Counted from the first letter of the stretch, positions 53,961 to 63,119 are shown. The stretch is DNA of 64,000 nucleotides from Lachnospiraceae bacterium (GCA_021772075.1 JAETNQ010000002.1:1-64000), one strand, 5' to 3'. The notes: a model not told the origin generated them from the sequence alone. Program-made: numbers and translations.

Positions 53961-55184
53961 TTATATATTTGTTCTGACGACCTTCGGCTGATATCCGTTT
54001 CCATGCAGAGCATCGATGATCTGCTTCTTATGTTCCGTACCGAAAGCTTCCAGCGTAATGCGCAGTTCTACGGCCGCATTCCTATTGATGGATACAAACT
54101 GGTTGTGTTCCAGCTTGATGACATTGCCGCTTTGCTTTGCGATCACATCCGCCACATGGCTCAATTCGCCCGGCCTGTCGGGCAGAAGCACCGATACGGT
54201 AAAGATTCTGTCACGGAGGATAAGTCCCTGCTGTACGACGGAGGACATGGTAATCACGTCCATATTCCCCCCGCTTAAGATAGACACTACCCTTTTGTCC
54301 CTGACATTGAGATGCTTCAGCGCAGCCACCGTAAGAAGCCCTGAATTCTCCACGATCATTTTATGGTTTTCCACCATATCCAAAAAGGCAACTACCAGTT
54401 CTTCGTCTTCCACCGTCAAAACGTCATCCAGATATTCGCATAAATAGGGGAAGATCTTTGTCCCCGGCGTTTTTACCGCCGTGCCGTCCGCAATCGTGCT
54501 GACATGGTCCAATGTCACCACTTTTCCTTCTTTTATCGATGCCTGAAGGCAGTTCGCCCCCGCCGGTTCCACGCCGATTACCTTGATCTTCGGATTCAGC
54601 AGTTTCGCCAGCGTCGATACTCCGGTCGCCAGTCCTCCCCCTCCGATCGGCACCAGAATATAATCTACAAGGGGAAGTTCTTTAAAAATTTCCATAGCGA
54701 CCGTCCCTTGCCCGGTCGCCACCGCCAGGTCGTCGAAAGGATGGATAAAAGTATACCCCTTTTCTTCTGCCAGTTCATAAGCGCGGCCGCAGGCTTCGTC
54801 ATACACATCGCCGAACAGCACGACCTCCGCCCCATAGCTCTTGGTACGGTTCACCTTGATCAGGGGAGTCGTATTCGGCATAACAATTACTGCTTTCACC
54901 CCATGGCATTTTGCCGCGTAAGCCACGCCCTGCGCATGGTTCCCTGCAGAAGCCGTAATCAAGCCCCGCTTCCGTTCCTCATCCGTCAGCGTGCTCAACT
55001 TATAGTATGCGCCTCTTACCTTATATGCGCCGGTAAACTGCATATTTTCCGGCTTCAAATAAACTTTGTTCCCGGTCTGCGCGCTCAGGTAACTGCTGTA
55101 TACCAGTTTTGTCTCCTGCGTTACCTGCCTGACGACTTCCGAAGCCTCTTCAAATTTATCCAGCGTTAACATTTCCTCCGTCAT
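53961..55184 (-). CDS. ilvA: Threonine ammonia-lyase
   Basis: The 407-residue PLP enzyme deaminates threonine to 2-oxobutyrate. It has MQFTGAYKVRGAYYKLSTL with the PLP Lys, TASAGNHAQGVAYAAKCHGVKAVIVMP, the Gly-rich phosphate loop VPIGGGGLATGVSTL, and a C-terminal ACT domain (FTVSVLLPDRPGELSHVADVIAKQSGNVIKLEHNQF). The single ACT domain and length fit the shorter, catabolic-type enzyme, so feeding isoleucine synthesis or catabolism are both possible. I start at the ATG at 55184 after GGAGG. Placement after ftsY is not the usual ilv context. Confidence 0.9.
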   Translation of the reverse strand: MTEEMLTLDKFEEASEVVRQVTQETKLVYSSYLSAQTGNKVYLKPENMQFTGAYKVRGAYYKLSTLTDEERKRGLITASAGNHAQGVAYAAKCHGVKAVIVMPNTTPLIKVNRTKSYGAEVVLFGDVYDEACGRAYELAEEKGYTFIHPFDDLAVATGQGTVAMEIFKELPLVDYILVPIGGGGLATGVSTLAKLLNPKIKVIGVEPAGANCLQASIKEGKVVTLDHVSTIADGTAVKTPGTKIFPYLCEYLDDVLTVEDEELVVAFLDMVENHKMIVENSGLLTVAALKHLNVRDKRVVSILSGGNMDVITMSSVVQQGLILRDRIFTVSVLLPDRPGELSHVADVIAKQSGNVIKLEHNQFVSINRNAAVELRITLEAFGTEHKKQIIDALHGNGYQPKVVRTNI

Positions 55185-55208
55185 TTGCCCTACCTCCAAT
55201 GCTTCGCC

Positions 55209-56162
55209 CTACTCCTGCTCCTCTTCCTCTGTCTGCCTGATATCAAACAGAGCGTTTACAAACTGATCCGAATCGAATTTTTGCAGATCCGCCAGCGTTT
55301 CCCCCACTCCGATATATTTCACCGGAATCTGCAGTTCTGACTGTATCGCGACGGCAATGCCTCCCTTCGCGGTTCCGTCCATCTTCGTCAGAATAATGCC
55401 CGTCAGATCAGTCACTTCGCCGAAATCGATCGCCTGTTTCAGGGCGTTCTGTCCGGTAGTGCCGTCCAATACCACGAGATTTTCCCTGTACACTCCCGGA
55501 AATTCCCTGTCGATCACACGGTTTATTTTCTTCAGCTCTTCCATCAGATTCTTTTTATTATGCAGCCTTCCCGCCGTATCGCAGATCAGCACATCCACAT
55601 TCCTGGCTTTCGCCGCATTTACTGCGTCATATATAATACTGGCCGGATCAGATCCTTCCGCGCCCCTGATAATATCCACGCCCGCCCGGTTTGCCCATTC
55701 GGCCAGCTGCTCTCCGGCTGCCGCGCGGAAAGTATCCGCCGCCGCGATCAATACCTTGCGTCCTTGGTCTTTCAATATTCCCGCAAGCTTGCCCACGGAT
55801 GTCGTCTTTCCTACCCCGTTCACGCCGATGACAAGTATCACCGACTGCCTATGCTCAAATTCGTAGGCCGTCTCCTCCACCCTCATCTGCTCTTTGATGC
55901 TCCTGATCAGGAACTCCTTGCACTCCGAAGGCTGTTTGATATGGTTTTCCTTCACCTGCACCCGCAGTTTTTCAATAATGGAATTCGTCGCATTCACGCC
56001 GATATCTCCGATAATCAATATTTCTTCCAATTCCTCATAGAAATCTTCATCGATCGCAGAAAAACCATTGAAAACGGAATCGATTCCGTTTACGATATTA
56101 TTCCTTGTCTTTGCCAGCCCATCCTTCAATCTACTGAAAAATCCTTTTTTCTCTCCGCTCAT
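55209..56162 (-). CDS. ftsY: Signal recognition particle receptor FtsY
   Basis: FtsY is the GTPase receptor for SRP in membrane protein targeting. The 317-residue protein lacks the long acidic A-domain and has the NG core: KTRNNIVNGIDSVFNGFSAIDEDFYEELEEILIIGDIGV, P-loop VIGVNGVGKTTSVGKLA, AADTFRAAAGEQLAEWA, DTAGRLHNKKNLM and TKMDGTAKGG. It follows smc, the classical order in Firmicutes. Confidence 0.97.
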   Translation of the reverse strand: MSGEKKGFFSRLKDGLAKTRNNIVNGIDSVFNGFSAIDEDFYEELEEILIIGDIGVNATNSIIEKLRVQVKENHIKQPSECKEFLIRSIKEQMRVEETAYEFEHRQSVILVIGVNGVGKTTSVGKLAGILKDQGRKVLIAAADTFRAAAGEQLAEWANRAGVDIIRGAEGSDPASIIYDAVNAAKARNVDVLICDTAGRLHNKKNLMEELKKINRVIDREFPGVYRENLVVLDGTTGQNALKQAIDFGEVTDLTGIILTKMDGTAKGGIAVAIQSELQIPVKYIGVGETLADLQKFDSDQFVNALFDIRQTEEEEQE

Positions 56163-56188
56163 ACATCCTCCGTTTTTGCCGCGCAGCC

Positions 56189-59100
56189 TTAATCATCCAG
56201 CTCCTTATCGATCAAATTAACGCTTACCAGCGTGGATACGCCTTTTTCCTGCATTGTAATGCCGTAAAGCCTGTCCGCCTTCTCCATTGTACCACGTCTG
56301 TGAGTAATTACAATAAATTGTGTGTGTTTTGTCAGCTTATGCAAATATTTTGCAAATCTTCCTACATTGCTCTCGTCCAAAGCCGCCTCGATCTCATCCA
56401 GCAGACAGAACGGCGACGGTTTCAGGTTCTGGATGGCGAACAAAAGCGCGATGGCCGTCAGAGCCTTTTCCCCGCCGGACAGCTGCATCATGTTCTGCAG
56501 TTTCTTTCCCGGCGGCTGCGCGATAATGCGGATGCCCGCTTCCAGAATATCTTCTTCCTCCATAAGCTCCAGCGTCCCCTTTCCTCCGCCGAACAATTCT
56601 TTAAACACCTTATCAAATTCCTTGCCTATCTCGGCGAATTTTTCCTGGAACTGTCTGCGCATGGCGGTATCCAATTCCTCAATGATATTTAACAGCGTTT
56701 TTTCCGCTTCCACCAAATCGTCATGCTGGTTTTTTAAAAACAGATATCTCTCCATCAGGTTTTTATAATCCTCTATCGCATTGACGTTTACATCCCCTAA
56801 TTTTCGAATCTGTTCCTTTAAGGATGCCGCTTCCCTCTTCATGGCAGAAAGCTCCGTCATGCCTTCATCCCTCATGGATGCCGCGTCGGAAAGGGTGATC
56901 TCATATTCGCTCCACATATAATTGATCTGGCTTTCTATGGATTCCTCCAATTTTTCCCGCTGGGCGTTCAGCCGGTATACTTCCTTGTCCAAAGCGGACA
57001 TTCTTTCCGCCAGTTCTTCCCTTGTTGTAAAAAAATTCTTTTGTCTTGCGGACAATTCTTCTCTTTCCTTAACATCTTCCCTTAAGCGGACTTCTGCATC
57101 GGACCGGAACGTATCGGAAGCTGCAATCGTATTTTCAATCTCCAGAATATTCTGCCTCTTCCGCTCCGCTTCCGCAGCGCTGTTTTCCAGCCCTTCCTCC
57201 ACCTGAGCCAGTTCGGCGGCAAAACGTTCGATCTCGCCGTCGATGCGTTCCACATTCTGCCTATGGAATTCCTGGCGCTGGAGCATTTTTTCCGCCTCCA
57301 GCTCCCATTTGGATACTTCCTTCGACTGTTCCGATTCCCTCTTTCTCTGCTCCTCCAGCTCTTTCTGGAACTCCTGGATCTGCGCCTGTACATTGACCTC
57401 CAGCTGTTCGGATTCTTCCAGCTCTCTGACAATGGCTTCCTTTCCGGATCGGATTTCCAAAATCTTTTCTTCGATCTCCCGCTCTTCGTTCTTCAGTTCC
57501 CCAAAACCTTCCTCTGTTTCATTTTTGCGTTCCTGCGCCTGAATGACGTTCATTCTGGCTGTATTCTGTTCGATAAATTTATCCTGCAGGCTGGATTTGG
57601 TATTCTCCAGTTCCATTCTCAGCCGGTTCCGTTCCTTCTTGGTATTTTCAATATCCTCCAGCAGAACGTCTATCTTCGCCAGGTATTCCTTTACCTTCGC
57701 GGCCAGTTCTTCCATTTCCCTCCTCCGTCCGAGAAGGTTGCTGCTGTTTTTAAAAGCGCCGCCGCTGATCGCGCCCCCCGGTACAAGAAGTTCCCCCTCC
57801 ACCGTCACCATGCGGATACCGTAATGGAATTTCCTCGCTATTTTTACTGCATGGTCCACATGATCCACCACGAGGATCCTGCCAAGCATCGCTTTCGCCA
57901 CATCTTTGTACTTCTTATCTGTTTTGACCAGGCTGTCCGCCATTCCTACGACCCCTTCTTCCTTCAGAGCCTCCAGGTGCTTGAATTCCTGCGGTTCCGT
58001 AATGCTTGTCAGGGGAAGGAATGTAGCTCGTCCAAGCTTATGCTTTTTTAAAAAAGAGATCATTCTTTTCGCGGTATCCTCGTCCTCCGTGACAATATTC
58101 TGGATATTTCCGCCAAGAGCCGTCTCTATCGCGGTTTCATACTTTTTATCCACCTTGATAATATCGGCTACCACCCCTACAATTCCTTTTTCCTCCTCTT
58201 TGCATTCCATTACGCGCTTTACGCTGCCGCCATAACCGTCATACCTTTCCGTCAGATTAGCCAGCGCGTCTAACTTCGATTTTTCCTGATGATAAACGAC
58301 TTGGGCATCGCGCAGCTGCTGGTCCTTTCCAGCCAGATCGTCATGCAGATGTCCAAGCTTTTCCTCAATCACCGACTGGGCATCGTTCAGATGAATGATC
58401 TCTCCATTGATCTTTTCAAATTCTTCTTCCATCTGCCGGATCGTTTCTTCCTGCCTGGCCTCGTCCGATTTCGCACGGAGCAGACGGGAAGTCAGCTCCG
58501 CCTTGCGGATATTCACCTGTTCCGTCATCGTATCAAAACGCCCGATCTTGGATTTGATGGTAGCACGGACGTTCAGGGCGTCGATAATCGTATTTTTCCC
58601 TGCTTCTATGTTATTGTTTAATTCTTCTATTTTATTTTGGACGTCACTTAACAGGCTCCTTGCTTCGTCCCGCACTTCCTCCGCTTCGGCAAGCTGCCCG
58701 TCGATCTCCTTTTTATCCTCTAATATCGCTTCTTTATCTATGCTTTTTCCATCGATTTCTTTGTGCAGGGCCTGAAGCCTGTTTTTTAAATGTTCTTCAT
58801 TGCCCTTCGCCGAGTTGATCTGCTCCTGCAGGACGTTGATTTCCCCTTCCAGCTTTCCTCTCAAAATCTCCGTATCCGTCAGTTTTGTCCTGGCCGCTTC
58901 TATAGACTCGTCCAGCAGTTCTATCTTTCCCTGGATCTGTTCATACTCTGCCTTGATGCCCTCATACTTTTCCGTCGTCTCGCGCAAGTCTCCGCCGGCA
59001 ATGCCGTATTTCTCCTCCACCGCCTGCAGCTGTTCCCTGATTCTGGCATTTTCCAGCAGGAACATATTGACATCCAAAGCTTTCAATTCTTCTTTTTTCT

Positions 59101-59749
59101 TCAAATATATTTTTGCCGTCTCCGACTGTTTTTCCAAAGGCCCTGTCTGCTTTTCCAGCTCCGATAAAATATCCCCTACGCGCAGAAGATTTTGCTTCTC
59201 ATCCTCCAGCTTCTTCTGCGCTGCATTTTTGCGCCGCTTAAACTTGACGATTCCTGCGGCCTCGTCAAACAGTTCCCTGCGTTCCTCCGGCTTGCCGCTC
59301 AATATTTTGTCAATCTGTCCCTGTCCGATGATGGAATACCCTTCTTTTCCGATTCCCGTATCATAAAACAGTTCATTCACATCCTTAAGCCGGCAGGGAG
59401 TGCCGTTCAACAAATATTCGCTCTCCCCGGAGCGGTATATCCTCCTCGCCACCGTCACTTCATCATAATCGACCGCAAGCTGGTGGTCGCTGTTATCCAA
59501 AGTAATCGCTACATAAGCATAACCGAGGGCCTTGCGCATTTCCGTTCCCGAAAAAATAACATCCTGCATGGAAGCTCCCCTTAACTGCTTGACGCGCTGT
59601 TCCCCAAGCACCCAGCGGACAGCGTCGGCTACGTTGCTCTTGCCGCTGCCATTCGGCCCTACGATCCCCGTAATGCCATTATGGAACCGGAACACTATTT
59701 TATTGGCAAATGACTTAAATCCATGCACTTCTATACTTTTTAAATACAT
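56189..59749 (-). CDS. smc: Chromosome segregation protein SMC
   Basis: The 1186-residue condensin ATPase starts MYLKSIEVHGFKSFANKI, with Walker A GIVGPNGSGKSNVADAVRWVLGEQ, two coiled-coil arms, a hinge domain near residues 500-650 (GYGGSVKRVMECKEEEKGIVGVVADIIKVDKKYETAIETALGGNIQNIVTE), and the C-terminal signature LQNMMQLSGGEKALTAIALLFAI with Walker B CLLDEIEAALDESN. Start at 59749 is supported by GGGAGA. It lies between rnc and ftsY. Confidence 0.97.
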   Translation of the reverse strand: MYLKSIEVHGFKSFANKIVFRFHNGITGIVGPNGSGKSNVADAVRWVLGEQRVKQLRGASMQDVIFSGTEMRKALGYAYVAITLDNSDHQLAVDYDEVTVARRIYRSGESEYLLNGTPCRLKDVNELFYDTGIGKEGYSIIGQGQIDKILSGKPEERRELFDEAAGIVKFKRRKNAAQKKLEDEKQNLLRVGDILSELEKQTGPLEKQSETAKIYLKKKEELKALDVNMFLLENARIREQLQAVEEKYGIAGGDLRETTEKYEGIKAEYEQIQGKIELLDESIEAARTKLTDTEILRGKLEGEINVLQEQINSAKGNEEHLKNRLQALHKEIDGKSIDKEAILEDKKEIDGQLAEAEEVRDEARSLLSDVQNKIEELNNNIEAGKNTIIDALNVRATIKSKIGRFDTMTEQVNIRKAELTSRLLRAKSDEARQEETIRQMEEEFEKINGEIIHLNDAQSVIEEKLGHLHDDLAGKDQQLRDAQVVYHQEKSKLDALANLTERYDGYGGSVKRVMECKEEEKGIVGVVADIIKVDKKYETAIETALGGNIQNIVTEDEDTAKRMISFLKKHKLGRATFLPLTSITEPQEFKHLEALKEEGVVGMADSLVKTDKKYKDVAKAMLGRILVVDHVDHAVKIARKFHYGIRMVTVEGELLVPGGAISGGAFKNSSNLLGRRREMEELAAKVKEYLAKIDVLLEDIENTKKERNRLRMELENTKSSLQDKFIEQNTARMNVIQAQERKNETEEGFGELKNEEREIEEKILEIRSGKEAIVRELEESEQLEVNVQAQIQEFQKELEEQRKRESEQSKEVSKWELEAEKMLQRQEFHRQNVERIDGEIERFAAELAQVEEGLENSAAEAERKRQNILEIENTIAASDTFRSDAEVRLREDVKEREELSARQKNFFTTREELAERMSALDKEVYRLNAQREKLEESIESQINYMWSEYEITLSDAASMRDEGMTELSAMKREAASLKEQIRKLGDVNVNAIEDYKNLMERYLFLKNQHDDLVEAEKTLLNIIEELDTAMRRQFQEKFAEIGKEFDKVFKELFGGGKGTLELMEEEDILEAGIRIIAQPPGKKLQNMMQLSGGEKALTAIALLFAIQNLKPSPFCLLDEIEAALDESNVGRFAKYLHKLTKHTQFIVITHRRGTMEKADRLYGITMQEKGVSTLVSVNLIDKELDD

Positions 59750-59765
59750 ATATTCTCCCGCATAT

Positions 59766-60458
59766 TTATTTTTCTCCGGCCGCCAGAAGAGCCTCATAGG
59801 CGGCCTGCTGCTCTGCCGCCTTTTTTGTCCTTCCCATGCCTTTTCCCACCGGCCTGCCGTTTACCCTGGCCTCTATGACAAATTCCCTGCTATGGTCCGG
59901 CCCGTATTCATCTACCAGCACATATTCCAGAACCGATCCTTTTTCCCTTTGCACATATTCCTGGAGCAGGGTTTTGCTGTCATAAAATAATCTTTTATCT
60001 TCAAAATCATCCAGGATAAGGCGATGGATCCATGCGACGGCCTGGTCAAAACCGCCGTCCAGATGAACCGCTCCTATGGCCGCCTCCATCACGTCGGAAA
60101 GGATATTTTCTTTATGCCGCCCTCCGGTCGTCTCCTCGCCCTTTCCCATCTGGATATACTCCCCAAGACCAAGATCCTCCATGATCCGTGCCAAAGAAGA
60201 ACCGCATACGATAGAAGCCCGCCGCTTCGTCAGCTCCCCTTCCTTTACATCAGGAAAACGCCGGAATAAAAACTCGCTGACCGTCAGTTCCAGCACTGCG
60301 TCTCCTAAAAACTCCAGCCTTTCATAATCCGGCAGCCGGTTGATTCGTTGCTCATTTACAAAAGAACTGTGTGTAAATGCCTGTTTCAGCAGTTCCCTAT
60401 TCTGAAAACTATATCCTGTCCTTTTTTCCAATTCGTTCATGGACTCTTCCGTCAACAT
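59766..60458 (-). CDS. rnc: Ribonuclease III
   Basis: RNase III cleaves double-stranded RNA in rRNA processing and mRNA decay. The 230-residue protein has the signature ERLEFLGDAVLELTVSEFLF near residue 45 and the catalytic region DVMEAAIGAVHLDGGFDQAVAWI, followed by a C-terminal dsRNA-binding domain (DSKTLLQEYVQREKGSVLEYVLVDEYGPDHSREFVIEARVNGRPVGKGMGRTKKAAEQQAAYEALLA). It precedes smc by 16 bases. Confidence 0.97.
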   Translation of the reverse strand: MLTEESMNELEKRTGYSFQNRELLKQAFTHSSFVNEQRINRLPDYERLEFLGDAVLELTVSEFLFRRFPDVKEGELTKRRASIVCGSSLARIMEDLGLGEYIQMGKGEETTGGRHKENILSDVMEAAIGAVHLDGGFDQAVAWIHRLILDDFEDKRLFYDSKTLLQEYVQREKGSVLEYVLVDEYGPDHSREFVIEARVNGRPVGKGMGRTKKAAEQQAAYEALLAAGEK

Positions 60459-60481
60459 ATCTTTTCCCTCATAAACAATCG

Positions 60482-60503
60482 AAAAAGCCCTTAAAAAGGG
60501 CTT
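60482..60503 (-). terminator. Terminator after acpP
   Basis: On the minus strand AAGCCCTT-TTT-AAGGGCTT is followed by TTT, giving a short intrinsic terminator between acpP and rnc. It may end part of the plsX-acpP transcription, leaving rnc to read-through or its own promoter. Confidence 0.65.
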
Positions 60504-60541
60504 CCGATAAACCGCTGCCGAAGCAGCTTACCACTTTGCAA

Positions 60542-60772
60542 CTAATTCTTAGCGTTTTTGATCAATTCAACCGCCTCTTCCACCGTACTGATTTTCTCAG
60601 CCTCTTCTGCCGGAATCTCAATGTCAAATTCTTCCTCAATCCCCATGATAATTTGAAATACATCCAGGGAATCCGCGCCCAGGTCGTCGGTAAATGTTGT
60701 CTCCATCGTAATTTCTTCCGGGTCCACATTCAGCACCTCGGCAATCACTTTTTTTAATTTTTCAAATTCCAT
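60542..60772 (-). CDS. acpP: Acyl carrier protein
   Basis: The 76-residue acidic protein has the phosphopantetheine site in [42 protein letters not shown] (Ser in GADSLD). It carries acyl chains in fatty acid synthesis. It lies 15 bases downstream of plsX, so the two are probably co-transcribed. Length is normal. Confidence 0.96.
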   Translation of the reverse strand: MEFEKLKKVIAEVLNVDPEEITMETTFTDDLGADSLDVFQIIMGIEEEFDIEIPAEEAEKISTVEEAVELIKNAKN

Positions 60773-60787
60773 TTCAACAGCCCTTTC

Positions 60788-61801
60788 TTATTCCTCTTCC
60801 AAAGTAATTTTTTCTTTTATTTTATCATTAATCTTCTGTTCTTTAAACGTGACGCATTGGAGAACAGAATTTTTGATTTCGATTGCCTTAGAGCTGCCAT
60901 GGGTCTTTACTACCAGTCCTTTCAGCCCTAAAAGAGGCGCGCCGCCGTACTGCTCCAAGTCAAAAACTTTCAAGGTTTCCTTCAGCGCCGGCTTTACCAG
61001 AAACGCTCCCGCCTTGCTTCTCAAAGATGTCATCATCCCCGCTTTTACTTTCTTTATCAGCGCGCCGCCGACCCCCTCGTACAGCTTTAGTATGACGTTG
61101 CCTACAAATGCCTCGCATACGATCACATCTGCATACCCGAAGGGAATATCCCTCGCCTCGATGCTTCCTATAAAATTAATGTCGGAACATTCTTTCAGCA
61201 ACGGGAAGGTCTCTTTTACCAGCGCATTTCCTTTATCTTCTTCCGCGCCGATGTTTACAATCGCCACTCTGGGATTTTTTACCTTCATCACGTTTTCCAT
61301 ATATACGCTGCCCATTTTCGCAAACTGCACCAGATGGGACGGCCTTGCGTCTACATTGGCCCCGCAGTCAATCAACAGGGCGACTCCCTTGTCCGTAGGG
61401 ATAAGAGGCGCCAAAGGAGGGCGTTCCACTCCTTTCAGCCTTCCAACGATCACCTGCCCGCCTACCAGCGTAGCTCCTGTGCTTCCCGCCGATACGTAGG
61501 CATCGCATTCCCCGGATTTTACAAGCTGCAATGCCCTTACGATGGAGGAATCCTTCTTTTTACGGATCGCCATAACCGGCGGCTCCGCCGTTTCGATGAC
61601 TTCCGTCGCGTTTACAATTTCCACCTGTTCTTTTTTATAAGTATATTTTTCCAGTTCCCGTTTTATAATATCTTCCGCGCCTACCAGGCATACTTTTACT
61701 TTGCTGTTCGCATTGGCGGCTTCCACCGCTCCTTTTACGATCTCCAGCGGCGCATTATCCCCGCCCATCGCATCGACAGCAACTTTTACCATTTCTGACA
61801 T
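60788..61801 (-). CDS. plsX: Phosphate acyltransferase PlsX
   Basis: PlsX makes acyl phosphate from acyl-ACP for phospholipid synthesis. The 337-residue protein has VKVAVDAMGGDNAPLEIVKGAVEAA at the start and YVSAGSTGATLVGGQVIVGRLKGVERPPLAPLIPTDKGVALLIDCGANVDARP in the middle. GGAGG is six bases before the ATG. It has its own promoter, with palindromic element C inserted between it and rpmF. Confidence 0.96.
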   Translation of the reverse strand: MSEMVKVAVDAMGGDNAPLEIVKGAVEAANANSKVKVCLVGAEDIIKRELEKYTYKKEQVEIVNATEVIETAEPPVMAIRKKKDSSIVRALQLVKSGECDAYVSAGSTGATLVGGQVIVGRLKGVERPPLAPLIPTDKGVALLIDCGANVDARPSHLVQFAKMGSVYMENVMKVKNPRVAIVNIGAEEDKGNALVKETFPLLKECSDINFIGSIEARDIPFGYADVIVCEAFVGNVILKLYEGVGGALIKKVKAGMMTSLRSKAGAFLVKPALKETLKVFDLEQYGGAPLLGLKGLVVKTHGSSKAIEIKNSVLQCVTFKEQKINDKIKEKITLEEE

Positions 61802-61826
61802 GATAAACCTCCTAATATCTTTCTTT

Positions 61827-61855
61827 AATATACTAAACCCCTATATAAAAATCAA
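61827..61855 (-). promoter_or_regulatory. plsX promoter, -35 TTGATT / -10 TATATT
   Basis: On the complement TTGATT (61855-61850) and TATATT (61832-61827) are 17 bases apart, about 30 bases from the plsX ATG and 34 bases beyond the arm of element C. No FapR-type palindrome was recognised. Confidence 0.7.
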
Positions 61856-61888
61856 GTTATTTTTTTATCTTGTGCGGAAAACAAAACG

Positions 61889-62214
61889 GAAATCAACTGA
61901 TGTAGTTTTAGAGGGCAAATATGTGGCGGGGAATGGGGCGGCGACGGGCAGGGGCAGAGTTTCCGGCTGGAACTTCCAATCAGATTTCACTAATGAAATG
62001 GACATATGATACCAAAACAGACGGGGCGGAAGCAACGGGCATCCTGCCCTGCGCTTCCTGAAATTGCCATCCATGGCAATTTCCCCCTAGGTTCTTCGAC
62101 CATTTCATAAGTGAAATTGCTGATTGTACGTAACAGCCGGAAACTCTGCCCCTGCCAGCCGCCGCCCCATTCCCCGCCACATATTTGCCCTCTAAAACTA
62201 CATCAGTTGATTTC
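61889..62214. mobile_element. Palindromic element C (MITE-like, at least 326 bp)
   Basis: The left arm (GAAATCAACTGATGTAG from 61889) and right arm (to 62214) are inverted repeats of about 81 bases with a two-base difference. Pairing goes on over the CAATCAG/ATTTCA/TGAAATGG segment. Read on the minus strand, the core is about 80% like that of element B: GAAATTGCC-loop-GGCAATTTC, then GGAAGC...GGGCA-GGA-TGCCC...GCTTCC. Several stem positions differ between B and C in both partners. The ends ACGGAAATCAA resemble those of A and D. I do not see a clear target duplication. It lies between the rpmF terminator and the plsX promoter. Confidence 0.75.
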
Positions 62215-62229
62215 TATATTGTACTCACG

Positions 62230-62259
62230 AAAAAAGGCCTCCCGCTTAGGAAAGCCTTT
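62230..62259 (-). terminator. Terminator after rpmF
   Basis: On the minus strand AAAGGCTTTCC pairs with GGGAGGCCTTT (one G-T pair) over a short loop and is followed by six T. It ends the yceD-rpmF transcript just before element C. Confidence 0.85.
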
Positions 62260-62291
62260 GTTTTTCACTGCTTAACGAAAATTATTTTTCA

Positions 62292-62471
62292 TTATTCAAC
62301 CGTGATGATCTCTTTTTTGTTGTATGAGCCGCACTTTTTGCAAACGCGGTGAGGCATCATTAATGCGCCGCACTTGCTGCACTTTACCAATGTAGGAGCG
62401 CTCATTTTCCAATTTGCTCTTCTTTTATCTCTTCTTGATTTGGAAGATTTATTCTTGGGACAAATAGACAT
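62292..62471 (-). CDS. rpmF: 50S ribosomal protein L32
   Basis: This 59-residue protein begins MSICPKNKSSKSRRDKRRANWKM and ends in a zinc ribbon with CSKCGALMMPHRVCKKCGSY (cysteines at 31, 34, 44 and 47). GGGAGG lies seven bases before the ATG. The zinc-binding C+ form is the usual one. It is preceded by yceD, the conserved partner order. Confidence 0.97.
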   Translation of the reverse strand: MSICPKNKSSKSRRDKRRANWKMSAPTLVKCSKCGALMMPHRVCKKCGSYNKKEIITVE

Positions 62472-62527
62472 CGTTACACCTCCCTTTTTGTATCGAATTC
62501 ATTCCCAGCGGACTTCTCTGCACTGCA

Positions 62528-63058
62528 TCATTCCTCCCCGGATTTTGCTGCATTAAAAATATCTTTAATTCCTGCCATTCTTGGATCCGGCACAAAAGTA
62601 TCGCATCCGCACTCCCCCGTATTCAAGTCTTTCCCGCACTTGATGCAGATTCCCCTGCAGTCCGGTTTGCATAAGACCTTCGTCGGCAAGTTCATAAGGC
62701 ATTCATTTTTAACCAATCCATCTACGTCAAGCTGATAACCTGCCATAAAATTCTGCTCGTCATCCTTCTCCTTCTCCTGGTATGCATCCGGGCCTTCTGC
62801 CTCTCTCACGAAATGAAGAACGATCTTCTGGCGGACCTCCTTCAGACAGCGGTCACAGTTCATGGCCAGGACTAATTCCATCCTGCCTTCCACAGATGCT
62901 TTATTCATTCCAAGATTTTTCAGAGTAAGGTTCAGCAGCGTTTTATCCACAATAGGAAAATCTCCCATCCTGCAGCTTATATCCGTAAGTCCTACTTCCA
63001 CCTGAAGCCTTTCTTCTTTTCCTTCGGATGTCAACACATCGGTTAGATTTATTAACAT
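62528..63058 (-). CDS. yceD: YceD family protein (DUF177)
   Basis: The 176-residue protein belongs to the YceD/DUF177 family found next to rpmF and linked to 23S rRNA accumulation. The C-terminus has a Cys cluster CKPDCRGICIKCGKDLNTGECGC that probably binds zinc. I start at the ATG at 63058, six bases after AAGGAG. It has a consensus promoter of its own and mini-element D upstream. Confidence 0.9.
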   Translation of the reverse strand: MLINLTDVLTSEGKEERLQVEVGLTDISCRMGDFPIVDKTLLNLTLKNLGMNKASVEGRMELVLAMNCDRCLKEVRQKIVLHFVREAEGPDAYQEKEKDDEQNFMAGYQLDVDGLVKNECLMNLPTKVLCKPDCRGICIKCGKDLNTGECGCDTFVPDPRMAGIKDIFNAAKSGEE

Positions 63059-63090
63059 AGCTGGCTCCTTATTATTTTGCACTCCGTCAA

Positions 63091-63119
63091 TTATACCTGT
63101 CGAATATAAGTTTGTCAAG
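63091..63119 (-). promoter_or_regulatory. yceD-rpmF promoter, -35 TTGACA / -10 TATAAT
   Basis: On the complement TTGACA (63119-63114) and TATAAT (63096-63091) are perfect hexamers 17 bases apart, giving a transcript start about 30 bases before the yceD ATG. Confidence 0.9.

Noticed and set aside
61867-62224. Possible target duplication of element C (ATCTTGTGC and ATATTGTAC)
   Set aside because: Only seven of nine bases match and the distances to the two arm ends differ by about twelve bases, so it is not convincing.
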